Source of the DNA: Comamonas granuli NBRC 101663
GTDB lineage: Bacteria; Pseudomonadota; Gammaproteobacteria; Burkholderiales; Burkholderiaceae_C
Reading direction: 5' to 3'
Length of the DNA: 35,759 bases
NCBI RefSeq assembly: GCF_000739995.1
Contig: NZ_BBJX01000022.1
Span: 1-35,759 of the forward strand
Shown piece after piece: positions 1 through 9,300 of the stretch. The first letter of the stretch is position 1. Each line of letters opens with the position of its first letter. A model generated the notes under the pieces. The model was not told where the DNA came from, did no database searches, and saw nothing but the letters and a program-made list of their open reading frames with translations. The translations under genes and the position numbers were made by a program.

Positions 1-2
1 TG

Positions 3-62
3 CCCCGTCGGCGCGCTAGCGTGCAGCCCTTCCAACTGGTTGACACACTGGTTGACATGTAG
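3..62 (+). CDS. possible C-terminal tail of an upstream gene, cut by the window edge
   Basis: One frame is open from the window edge to a TAG at 60-62 and encodes only about 19 residues ending LVDTLVDM. The LVDT/LVDM repetition comes from a 12-bp tandem repeat in the DNA. The piece is too short to identify. Its position just upstream of the terminase-like gene suggests another gene of the same phage element, but it may be non-coding. Confidence 0.2.
   Translation, partial: PRRRASVQPFQLVDTLVDM
35..58. repeat. 12-bp tandem direct repeat, two units
   Basis: ACTGGTTGACAC occurs twice back to back; the second unit ends in T instead of C. Each unit contains TTGACA, which looks like a -35 box, but no matching -10 lies about 17 bp downstream of either. 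It may simply be a coding repeat at the end of a truncated gene, or a protein-binding repeat in front of the packaging genes. Confidence 0.5.
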
Positions 63-161
63 GCGTGAGCGGTTGTGCGGGTCCTTCCCGGCTCTGTCCC
101 GTGCGGGTAATTCGCGCCGCCCTTCCGGACTGTTCCGGGGTGCTCATAAAGGGGCTATGGC

Positions 162-683
162 ATGCCATTGATTGACCTATCCATGCAGGGCACCCAGACG
201 GCCCTGGCTGAACTGGTAGGCGTGACCCAGCCCACCATCTCCAACCTGATGACGGAGGGCAAGATTCCGTCCGATGGCACCTTGGGCGAGCTGCTGCTGG
301 CCTACTGCGCCCGCCTTCGCGACCAGGCAGCCGGGCGCCTGGGCGACACCATGGGCCTGGACCTGGTTCAAGAGCGTGCTGCCCTTGCTCGTGAGCAGCG
401 CGAAGGGCAGGCCATCAAGAACGCCGTGGCCCGGCGCGAGTACGCACCCATTGGCCTGCTGTCCGATGTGCTGGGCATGGCCAGTAGCGCTGTGGTGGAT
501 CGCTTCGACCAACTCGAAGGCGCCATGCGAAAAGCCTGCCCCGACCTGCCCGACGAGGCGAAGGACGTGATACAGCGAGTGATTGCCAGCGCCCGCAATG
601 AGTGGATACGCGCCACGTCCACGCTTGTGGCCGATAGCGTGGACGCCATGACCGACGAGGATGCACCGCATGAGCCCGTTTGA
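162..683 (+). CDS. Nu1-like phage terminase small subunit
   Basis: The 173-aa product resembles the Nu1 family of DNA-packaging small terminases, which recognise the packaging site and recruit the large terminase. An N-terminal helix-turn-helix (about residues 13-35, VGVTQPTISNLMTEG) is followed by the family-typical central segment (about residues 68-92, LVQERAALAREQREGQAIKNA in outline, then arginines) and an alpha-helical C-terminus with an FDQLEG...CPDLPDEA stretch like the oligomerisation part of the family. The length fits: lambda Nu1 is 181 aa. The ATG at 162 is preceded by AAGGGG about 7 nt upstream. The end overlaps the next gene. No large terminase follows, which is odd for an intact phage. 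Motifs support the family call; a role in packaging is inferred. Confidence 0.72.
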   Translation: MPLIDLSMQGTQTALAELVGVTQPTISNLMTEGKIPSDGTLGELLLAYCARLRDQAAGRLGDTMGLDLVQERAALAREQREGQAIKNAVARREYAPIGLLSDVLGMASSAVVDRFDQLEGAMRKACPDLPDEAKDVIQRVIASARNEWIRATSTLVADSVDAMTDEDAPHEPV

Positions 684-1047
684 AATCGTCCTGCAGGCCG
701 CCGCAGGCCAGCCCGTGGCGCCCCAAGATGCCCGGGCCGCACTTCTGGCGCGCACCACCGACCCCGAGGCCACCCGGCGCCGCGAGCGCAATGCAGCCAT
801 TCGCGCAAGGGACGCCGCGCTGCGCGATGCTGCTCATTGCCTGGCTGGCGACGGGCCTACAGCGTGGCTGCTTGCGCAGCGCCTCGCGCGGGCGATAGCG
901 CGCTTTCGTGCCACGACATGGCAGCGCATTCAAGCTGGAATTCCGGTTGCGCTGAGCCCTGCGGATGAGGCTCTGTGCGCAGCATTCCTCAGCGGGGTTG
1001 GTGTGCCGCGCACGCAGCGCCGCCTGTATGAGCTGCTGAAACTTTGA
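661..1047 (+). CDS. unknown small protein of the phage element
   Basis: A 128-aa (or 125-aa from the second ATG at 670) Ala/Arg-rich, mostly helical protein. It overlaps the last 23 bases of the Nu1-like gene, which suggests translational coupling and membership in the same transcript. Residues about 25-60 form a charged helix (repeated R/E/A); the C-terminus ends GVPRTQRRLYELLKL. No cysteines pair into a metal site, and there is no signal peptide or membrane segment. I do not recognise a family. Its position between small terminase and capsid suggests a packaging or head-related accessory role, but this is inference from context only. Confidence 0.6.
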   Translation: MHRMSPFEIVLQAAAGQPVAPQDARAALLARTTDPEATRRRERNAAIRARDAALRDAAHCLAGDGPTAWLLAQRLARAIARFRATTWQRIQAGIPVALSPADEALCAAFLSGVGVPRTQRRLYELLKL

Positions 1048-1110
1048 CGGTGGCGCCAGCAGTCACCAAACCGCATGATGGCGCCATATCAACCCCATGG
1101 CGTCACCATC

Positions 1111-2136
1111 ATGAACACCATCACCCCAAACCAGCGCCGCGAGCAACTGGCAGCCGTTGCCGACGTCGTGGCCGCCGCCTATGGCGAGCCGCCCAAGTCC
1201 ATGCACCCGCTTGCATCCTCAATGAGCCTGCGCAATGCCGCCGCCCTGATCGGACAGCGACTCCTGCACGAGAACGAAAACCCGCAGCATGCCTTTGCCC
1301 GTGGCCTGGCCAGTGGCGACTTTGGCGCGTTGCTGGCGCAAGGCGCAGCGCCCGCAACCGTGGCCACGTTCGACCGGGCTGCAGAGCACCGGGCCTTTTG
1401 CAGCATCGTGCCCGTGCACTCGTTCCGCCCGGAGCCCATTCGCGCGCTGGAGGGTGATACCGGCCCGCTGGAGCCGCTGCAGGAGCTGCAGCGCATCTCC
1501 GCCACCGTGCTGCAGCCGAACGCCGCAGGGCCTGATTCTGTGGCGCTGTGCACTTACGGGCGCGTGGTTGCGGTGTCTCGTCAATTGGTCATCAATGGTG
1601 ACCTGTCTTTTGCGCTCTCCAGCCTGAAAAACGTTGCTGCCACGGCGGCGCGGCAAGAAGCCGCCATGCTGGCCAAAACCATGGAGGCCAGCGCCAACTT
1701 GAGCGACGGGCAACCCATGTTCGATGCCAAGTTCATGAACGTGCACGCCGCCGCCCTGGACGCTTCGGCGCTGGGCGCCGCTATCGCTCTGCTGCGCACG
1801 CAGCCTACCGCGAGCGGGCAGCCTGCGGGCCTGAGCGCGCGTTATCTCGTCGTGGCGCCTGGGCTGGAGTTTGCGGCGCGCAGCCTGGTGCACGAGTCTG
1901 GAATGCAGATCGACGTCTTGGCCCTGGCCGGTTTGCCTGGTGGCCGCTGGTACCTGCTGACAGCGCCGGACGTGTGCCCTGTCATTGGCCTGCTGCAGTT
2001 GAATGGCAGCCGATCCCCTGTCCGCGTGGAACAGTTGGGCTATATGTTCGAGGCCGATGCACTGCCCATTCGCATTACTGCCGACCTGGGTTGCACCTGG
2101 CTGCGCCGTGCTGGCGTGGTGCGCGGTGGCGTTTGA
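1111..2136 (+). CDS. phage major capsid protein, HK97 fold, Mu gpT / protease-capsid fusion type
   Basis: The 341-aa product looks like the capsid half of the protease-MCP fusion and Mu-like major head proteins. Residues about 1-90 are a helical region that could act as a scaffold (delta) domain. After that come features common in this group: a basic segment with RPEPI, an E-rich loop (GPLEPLQELQ), an R-x-L-V-I-N-G-D-L motif (SRQLVINGDLSF), DGQPMFDAKFMN, a long helix, ARYLVVAPGLE, a WYLLTAPD strand and a C-terminal strand pair. There is no ClpP- or U35-type protease domain attached. An in-frame ATG pair lies upstream at 1075; 1111 was chosen because residues before it are not protein-like, but neither site has a good Shine-Dalgarno sequence. 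The gene lies 63 nt after the previous one. Confidence 0.72.
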   Translation: MNTITPNQRREQLAAVADVVAAAYGEPPKSMHPLASSMSLRNAAALIGQRLLHENENPQHAFARGLASGDFGALLAQGAAPATVATFDRAAEHRAFCSIVPVHSFRPEPIRALEGDTGPLEPLQELQRISATVLQPNAAGPDSVALCTYGRVVAVSRQLVINGDLSFALSSLKNVAATAARQEAAMLAKTMEASANLSDGQPMFDAKFMNVHAAALDASALGAAIALLRTQPTASGQPAGLSARYLVVAPGLEFAARSLVHESGMQIDVLALAGLPGGRWYLLTAPDVCPVIGLLQLNGSRSPVRVEQLGYMFEADALPIRITADLGCTWLRRAGVVRGGV

Positions 2137-2148
2137 TCGGAGGTGGAC

Positions 2149-2373
2149 ATGATGACGCTATTCGGAAACAAATCCCCCACCCTGGAGGGCTTCCGGGCCG
2201 ACCTGGTGCAGCAGATGCAGGCCGCCGAGGCCAATGCACGCGAGCGCAACGCAGCCGGGCATTCATCCGCTGCTCAGCAGCAGGCGCACATTGCCAGGTG
2301 GTGCGCTGGCGTGATCGCGGAAATAGACGGATTTGTCGCCGGTGCCACCAGTGAACATACACCGCGCGCCTGA
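2149..2373 (+). CDS. small unknown protein between capsid and metallopeptidase
   Basis: A 74-aa protein beginning MMTLFGNKSPTLEGF, with a helical, Gln/Ala-rich middle (about residues 17-60). A clear GGAGG (2139-2143) lies 5 nt before the first ATG (2149) and 8 nt before the second (2152), so either could be used; a GTG at 2143 overlaps the ribosome site and is unlikely. The gene starts 12 nt after the capsid stop and overlaps the start of the peptidase gene by 23 nt, so the three are probably co-translated. No known family recognised. Small proteins in this position in phages are often head decoration, scaffold or head-tail adaptors, but nothing in the sequence proves this. Confidence 0.6.
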   Translation: MMTLFGNKSPTLEGFRADLVQQMQAAEANARERNAAGHSSAAQQQAHIARWCAGVIAEIDGFVAGATSEHTPRA

Positions 2374-2959
2374 CCCCTCCGACCTGCGCCGCGTGTGGGC
2401 GTGGCAGCCCTGCCCCTGGGGCGGTGGCCCCGCCGACATGCAGGCTATTGCCTGGCATGAGGCGGGCCACGCCGTCTACGCGCACTGGATCGGCATTGGC
2501 ATGCGCCGTGTAGAGCTGCGCGAGGGCGGCGGCAACTGCTACACCGTCGCCCTCGACTTCTCGGCAACGGTGCAGCCCGAAGATGCAGCGGGCGAGATTC
2601 GGGCGACCGCCGCAGGCCTGTTCCATGCTGGGCTGGCTGCCGAGTTGCTGCATGCAGGCCTGCCCTGGCGCGGCCCTGTAGCCCGCCCGCTGCAGAGCGA
2701 CCATGAGCGCGCTGAACTGATGCTCGCGCCTGGCTTCGGTGTTCGCACCGTTGCGGGGCACGCATACGCCCAACTGCAGGCCATGCACGCACTGAGCGCC
2801 CACTGGCGCGACGTGTGCAGCATTGCTCAAACCCTTCTGCAGTCTGGCGAATGGACTCCAGAAACACCCCATGCACCCACCCGGCGAGACAGCGGCGCCA
2901 TAGCCGGGCGAACAACTGCACTACCCATGGCGCAGCACCCTGCAGGATCGAGCGGCTGA
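2351..2959 (+). CDS. M41-like (FtsH-type) zinc metallopeptidase domain protein
   Basis: A 202-aa protein with an intact zincin site. His36-Glu37-Ala-Gly-His40 sits in AIAWHEAGHAVYAHW, as in the FtsH peptidase domain, and Asp117 in LQSDHERAELML matches the third zinc ligand of M41 peptidases, preceded by an AAGLFHAGLAAEL helix like the family's GGRAAEE segment. There is no AAA+ ATPase and no membrane segment, so this is a free-standing peptidase domain. The GTG at 2351 was chosen; a TTG at 2333 is an alternative. The gene overlaps the preceding small gene and is the last one before a strong terminator. The C-terminal 40 residues are low-complexity and probably disordered. Context suggests a phage-element protease, perhaps acting on the capsid; that role is inferred. 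Confidence 0.65.
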   Translation: MNIHRAPDPSDLRRVWAWQPCPWGGGPADMQAIAWHEAGHAVYAHWIGIGMRRVELREGGGNCYTVALDFSATVQPEDAAGEIRATAAGLFHAGLAAELLHAGLPWRGPVARPLQSDHERAELMLAPGFGVRTVAGHAYAQLQAMHALSAHWRDVCSIAQTLLQSGEWTPETPHAPTRRDSGAIAGRTTALPMAQHPAGSSG

Positions 2960-3014
2960 TTGATCCGGCCTGGCATCTAGGGACGTCGGCGACGGCTGCG
3001 AAGGTGTCAACCCC

Positions 3015-3042
3015 GCCCCGGCAATGCGCCGGGGCATTTTTT
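3015..3042 (+). terminator. Rho-independent terminator of the phage-element operon
   Basis: A perfect 8-bp stem GCCCCGGC / GCCGGGGC with an AATGC loop is followed by ATTTTTT. It lies 56 nt after the metallopeptidase stop and closes the + strand unit that starts with the terminase-like gene. Confidence 0.85.
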
Positions 3043-3064
3043 CATGGGTACGCCAGCCAGCAGT

Positions 3065-3088
3065 GGGGGCACTTTTGGGGGCACTTTT
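3065..3088. repeat. 12-bp tandem direct repeat near the element/chromosome border
   Basis: GGGGGCACTTTT is repeated twice in tandem and followed by GG. It lies between the terminator of the phage element and the downstream bidirectional terminator, where the element presumably meets the chromosome. Integrase arm sites or an attachment-site remnant are possible. The stretch 3043-3233 holds no credible gene and no tRNA or tmRNA end that I can recognise. Confidence 0.45.
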
Positions 3089-3233
3089 GGAAAGCAGAAA
3101 AGCGAAGGCCAGCATTGATGCGGGCTGCAGGTTATTTTATGAATGACTCCCTCGCCACATACACGGAATGCATGCAGGTTCCAGGACCCTATGGGTCAGC
3201 GGACCGCCATGCCGTGAGCAGTGCGCAGAATTG

Positions 3234-3260
3234 AAAAACCCCTTCAAAAGGGGTTTTTTT
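3234..3260. terminator. bidirectional Rho-independent terminator
   Basis: An 11-bp stem AAAAACCCCTT / AAGGGGTTTTT with a CAA loop has a T-run on the right (+ strand) and an A-run on the left (T-run on the - strand). It is well placed to end the - strand transcript of the giant repeat protein, whose stop codon lies 117 nt away. Confidence 0.85.
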
Positions 3261-3376
3261 CTTCCTGGGTTTCTTGCGTTCAGGGTTCCGCAAACTTCTG
3301 CTCTTCACAAACGCGCGCAAGCGACTGCGCGCGGTGTCTTCCATGCTCACGGCGTCTGGGGGCGAACGCTCCCCCT

Positions 3377-6300
3377 CTAGAACCCCGGCAACCCCACCAG
3401 CACCAGTTCCTCGGCGCTGACCAACTGCACATGCTCCGCCAGCGGCTGGAAGGTGTCCTGTGCTTGCAGTCCATCCCATTCGATCCGGTACACCTGCCCG
3501 CCCAGTTGCAGCAGCTCCACATCGCGCAGGATGTCTTCTTCGCCCGAGAGGGCATTGCGCAGCACGAGCTCTTGCTGGCCTGGCGCTGCCCCACTGGCGG
3601 TACGGGCCCGCGCCTGCACGCTGAAGTAGGGCAAGGCGCCAAAGAACGCGGCCAAATCGGTGCCCGCGCCGCCGTCCAGGATGTCGTTGCCGCCGCCCCC
3701 GATCAGCACGTCATTGCCCGCGCCGCCCAGCAAAGTGTCGTTGCCGCTGTCCGCGCCCCAGCCCATTTCGCCCAGGGCGCTCGGCTGCACCAGCTGCAGC
3801 TGGCCTTCGTGCGTGATGCGCTGGCGCACGGGTTCGGCGTGGACCAGAACGTTCAGCGCCCCGGCCCAGGTGCCGCCCTGGGCCAGGTAGTCCAGGCCGA
3901 TCTGGATGTTCTGCGCGCTGGCGTACCCAGGCCCCCAGGTCTGGCCGATCAGCGCTTGCATTTTGTCCTGTGCGCTGGCCCCTGCCGGCAGGGTGCTTTC
4001 GTACCAGTTCCAGGCCGCCTGCAGCAGTTGGGCCTGGCTCCAGCCTTGGCTCGACAGGATGTTCATGGTCTGCAGAGAGGGCAGCTCTCCCGTCAGGCCC
4101 CGGAACACCAGGCTGATGGTCTCCAGCAGGTGGTAGTCCTGGTACACCAGCGCAATGCGTTCATCCAGGACGCCACCGCCGCTCCAGTGCCCGGAGAGCG
4201 CGACGCTGTGCGTATCGGTCAGCAGGCGCTGGCTGGCGCTGTAGCCCATGGACAGGCTGCCATCGGCGTTCAGGGCGAAGCTCCAGGCGCCCGCATCACT
4301 CATGCCCCCCTGCAGCACGTCGTTGCCTGTGCCCCCTTCGAGGTGGTCGTCGCCCACGCCGCCGACGACCAGGTCGTCGCCTTCGTCACCGTAGAGGCGG
4401 TCGTTGCCGCCCTTGCTGGCGACCACATCGTTGCCGCCGCCGCCATGGAGGATGTCGTCGTCTGCGCCCAGCACGATCCACTGGGCGCTGCCATCACCGC
4501 TGGCGGCATTCTGCCCCGCGCCGCCGATGATGCGCACGGCCCCCACGATGGCGACGAAGTCAATGTGGTCCACCTGGATCAGCGAGCCGCTGGGCAGGGC
4601 ACGCGCATCCACCAGAACCGCCTGTCTGCCGTCTGCCGGGGCCGTGCTGCCGCTGATCACGAAGGGAACGTCGGGATTGAAGCCCGGGCCGGCCGTGGCG
4701 GTGATGGTGTGTACCGTCAGCGGCTCCGACGGGTCCAGGGTGGCCAGGAATGTCTGGCCGTTGTGGGTCAGATCGGTACTGCCCCCGGCGATGCGATCAA
4801 TGCGCAAGCCCAGCTCGGTCGCTGCGGCGTTGCCGCTGACGGGACTGGGCAGGCCTTGTGCCTGGAGGCCCACGCCCACGGGCACGCTGACCAGCACGAT
4901 CGGGCGGCCATCGGGCGCGGTCACCAGGGGAATATCGGCCAGATCGGCGTTGGGGCTGGCAGGGTTGTCTTGCCGCGTGGCTTGCACCACCGGGATGGTG
5001 ATGATGCGGGTGCCCCCGTCGCCCGGCGTGGTGACTACCAGCATACCGTCAATCGGCGTCGAAGGCGCCGGGCTGGGGTCTGGGCTGGGATCTGGCGTTG
5101 GTTCTACGGTGGGTACGACCGTGACCACGAGATTGAAGGTATTTGTCACCGTACCGCCGTGGCCGTCGCTCGCGATCACGTCGATGGAAAGCGTGCGCAC
5201 ATCGCCATTGGTCGGTGTGCCGCTGAAGGTGCGGGTGATGGGACTGAAGTTCAGCCAGGCGGGTAGCGCACCCCCCCCGGCGAGCTGCGCGCTGTAGCTC
5301 AGCGTGTCGCCCACATCCACGTCGGCAAAGGTGTTGGCGGCGAACTGGAAGTGGAAGGCTGCACCTTGCGTGGCGCTGCCATCCGGGATGGCGTTGGCGA
5401 CCGTAGGTGCGTCGTTGGTGTTGGCGACCACAATGCTGAAGGAGTCCGTCACCGTGCCGCCGTGGCCGTCGCTGGCGGTTACGTCGATGGAAAGCGTGCC
5501 CACATCGCCATTGGCCGGTGTGCCGCTGAAGGTGCGGGTGGCTGCGTCAAAGCTGAGCCAGGCCGGCAGTGCGCCGCCGCCGGTCAGCTGGGCGCTGTAG
5601 GCCAGTGTGTCGCCCACATCTGCGTCGGCAAAGGTGTTGGCGGCGAACTGGAAGCTGAAAGCGGCGTCTTCCGTCGCGTTCTGATTGGGCACCGCATTGG
5701 CCACAGTGGGTGCATCGTTGACCGCAGTCACTGCGATGGCCTTGTGTGCCGCGCTGCTGCTGTTCGTGCCATCGTGCACCACAAAGCTGATGGTGCGGTT
5801 GGCGGTGTCCGGGGTCTCCGAGTTGTTGGTGTACGTGACGGCGCGCAAGGCCGCCTGCCATTGCGCTAGGGTGGCGCTGGCGCCGGCAGAGATCAACGCC
5901 AGCACGCCCGTGCCACTGTCGTAGTGGGCGCTGATGTTGCCCATGGTGGCGCCGTCGTTGCTGAATGCCAGCACATCCTCGCCACTGCGGAAGTTGCCGG
6001 TGATGGCAACGGTGGCGCTGGCCAGGGTGGCGCTGTCTGCGTCGGCCACGGTGAGTCCGCTGTCGATCACTACCGGCGTGCTGGCGACGTTGGCTCCCTC
6101 GGTAAAGGCCGTGCTGCCGCCGCTGGGGGTGGCGACGGGCGCGACATTGGTGGGAGCCTGCAGCGTAAAGTCATTGCCCGTGCCTCCTACATAGCTGGCC
6201 GTCAGCACCGTGCCATTGCCACCTGCTGTGCTGGCTGCGCCTTCTGCCAGGCCGCTGAAGGTGCCGGCTACCGCGTCGGAGGCGTCATTCACGATCAGCG

Positions 6301-9300
6301 TGTAGGTGTCGCCACTGGCCGGGGTGTAGCCGTGGACCACCGCCAGCGTGGTGCCGTTGACATTGGCCGTCCCCTGGACCACCACTTGGTCGTACCCCGC
6401 TCCCGCGGTGGCGCCATTGATCTGCACAGCCAGCGTTCCGGACAGCATTTCCAGATTGCCGTTGATGGTCAGTACGCCCGTGCCTGTGCCGCTGCCGGGC
6501 GACAGGGTGCCGCCGCTGAACACGCTGACGGTACCGCCACCGATGCTGCCGCTGCCGCCCAAAGTGGCACCACCAAATGCCTGGACATTGTTGGCGGTCA
6601 GCGCGCCGTGGACGAGCAGGGTGCTGCCGTTGTGCAGGTAGGCTGCATTGACGTTGTTGCCGGGATGCAGGAGGGTCAGCGCACCCGGCCCGAAGATATC
6701 GAGATTGGCGACGCCGGTGACCGCTCCCGATAGCGTGGTGTCTGCCAGGGTCCGTATGCCTGCGTTGCCTCCCAGCACGATGGCATTGCTGACGGTGGTG
6801 GCGCCCGTGGTTTCCAGCGTCGTGCCACTGAACAGGTTCACCGTGCCTATGCCCAGGCCACTGCCGGTTGCCACGCCCAGGGTGCCCTCGTAGACCCAGG
6901 TTCCGCCGGTGAAAAGCGCGTTGCTGCCCGACAAAGTCAGCGTGCCCGCCCCCGTCTTGGTCAGTGTGCCGCCGCCATTGAGCATGCCGCTGAAGGTGAC
7001 GTTGGCCGCTGTATCCACGATGCTGTTGCTGGACAACAGGCTCATGGCGTTGTCGATGGTGGTTGCGCCCGTCACCGCCAGCGTTCCCCCACCCCCGCTG
7101 AAAACAACGGTGTCCTGGCCCAGGTTGCCGTCGCTGGCAATGCGCAGCGTGCCACCCTCCAGCGTGGTGAAGCCTGCGTAGCTGTTGCTGCCCGACAGGG
7201 TCAGGGTGCCCGAGCCGGTCTTGTGCAGCCCCCCGCTGCCCGAGATCTCCCCGGAAAATTCCGTGCTGATGTGCGCGCCGCCCGTTGTCAGGGTGGCGCC
7301 GAGCACCACCGCCCCCGCTCCCGCCAGCGCGCCGATGGTTTCGGCAGCCCCCACCGTCAGCGCAGCCCCGGCCTGGACGGTGACGGCGCTGCTGTCCCCC
7401 AGGGCGGCGCCGCCGCTGGTCTGCAGCGCGCCGGCCTCGACGGTGACGCTGCCGCTGTGGCCCCCGTTGCTGCCCGACAGCGTCAGTGTGCCGGCGCCCG
7501 CCTTGGCCAGCGCACCCGTGCCGGACAGCGGGGTTGCGATGGTGGCGGCGCTCCCTGCGCCATTGAGCACGGTGAGTGTGGCGCCCGCGCCCAGGGTCAG
7601 CGTGCCGCCGGTCAGCGTCACGCCGTTGGCGGCGCTCAGGTCCAGCGTCAGGTTTTCGTTGATCGCTACGTTGCCCGCCAGCGTCAGCGTCTGGCCCGCC
7701 AGACTGGAGTCGATCACGATGGTCTGGCTGCCGGTGGTATCGGCGGCGGCGATGGCAATGGCCTCGCTCAGGCTCACGCCATTGCTGCGGTCGATGGTGG
7801 CCGTGTCCGTGGCGTTGGTGACGTAGATGACGTCGCTGGCCACCGTCACATCCGCCGTGGTGCTGGCCGTGCCATCGCTCAGCGCGTAGCGCAGGGTGGC
7901 ATCGCCGGCAGGGGTGTCGCTGCGGTAGGTGATGCGCTGCGCCACGTCGTTGACCAGTGCGTTAGTGGCCGCCGTACCGCTGCTGTTAAAGCTGATGGCC
8001 AAAACACCGCCGGTGTAGGTGTAGGTGGCAAAAGTCTGCCCGCCCGATTGCAGATTGGCGCCGCTCACCGTGAACAAGGCGCCTGCGGTATGGAACCCCA
8101 GCACATCGGAAGACACGGCCGTGCCCGCGCGCTGCACTGTCAGGCTGGCGCCGCTCCAGTCGCCATTGCCGCCGTTGAGTGCGCCCAGGTCCGCGTCGGC
8201 CAGCAGGGCGTTGGCGCCTGCATCCAGCGTCACCGAATTGCCGACGCCGGCCCAGGCCACGCTGTCGCCATTGAGGTTGGAGATCACTGGGGCCTGGTTG
8301 GCGTTGCTCACTGTGATGCCATTGCCGGTCAAATCGGCCACGACGATGGCCGCATCGGCACCGGCGGCCCAATCTTCGGCGGCGGCCAGGTTGTAGGGGG
8401 TGCCGCCCGTGGAGCTGGTACCGTTCTTGTTGGCGATCTGGCGGATGGCGGCCCGGTCGGTCGCGCTCAGCGCGAGCGTGAACGACGTACCTGACGTGAT
8501 GTCCACATTGGGCGTGTCGGTCAGCGTATAGGTGCTGCCTTCCCCGGTGAAGGTGAACCTGCTGGCCACGATGTCGTTGCTGGCGCCGGCCAGTTGGGAG
8601 AATCCCGCACCCGTGACCACCAGTGTGCCGGTGCTGGCGTCGTAGGTGGCAGAGGCGATGGTGGGCACCGGAACGTTCGAGACGGTGACCGGATTGGCGC
8701 TGTCTGAAATATCGCTGCCGGTAATCACGCTGTTCCAGTCATCCGCTGCCGCGATGTTGTAGCTGGTGCCACTGGTCGAACTGGCGCCATTGCGATTGAG
8801 CATTTGCTCGACTTGGGCACGATCCGTGGCGTTGAGCGTGATGGAGAAGGAGGTGGCGTTGCTCACCTCGACGTCGGATGAAGTCAGCGTGTAAATGCTT
8901 GCGCCTTCGCCCGTGAGCGTGAGCTTGGAGACGCTGATGTCATTGTTGGCCCCGACCGTGCCCACCAGATTGCTGCCGGTGACGGTCAGCACATGGGTGT
9001 AGGCGTCATAGGTGGCGGAGGTGATGGTGGGCGCGCTGACGTTGCTCACCGTGACGCCGTTGTCGGTCAGGTCGGCGGGCGCACTCACGGTCGAGTTCCA
9101 GTTCGCCGCCGCAGCCAGGTTGAAGGGGGTGCCTCCAACGGCGCTGGTGCCGTTCTTGTTCAGCAGGCCGTTGACGGCCAGCCTGTCCGCTGCATTGAGC
9201 GTGATGGAGAAAGCCGTGGCACTGCTGGCGGTGGTGGTGCCGGAGCTGAGGGTGTAGCTGCCACCCGACTGCCCCGTGAGCGTCAGCTTGCTGCTGTCGA

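Noticed and set aside
3100-3233. tRNA or tmRNA 3' end as attachment site of the phage element
   Set aside because: No acceptor/T-arm pairing and no CCA end could be found in the stretch, so the att site remains unplaced.
3221-5266. Long + strand open frame (681 codons) opposite the giant-protein gene, and similar ones at 5924-6733 and 7223-8494
   Set aside because: They are antisense to clearly recognisable domains (RTX, cadherin-like, PATR) and have Gly/Ala/Arg-rich sequence without family features. They are by-products of high GC.
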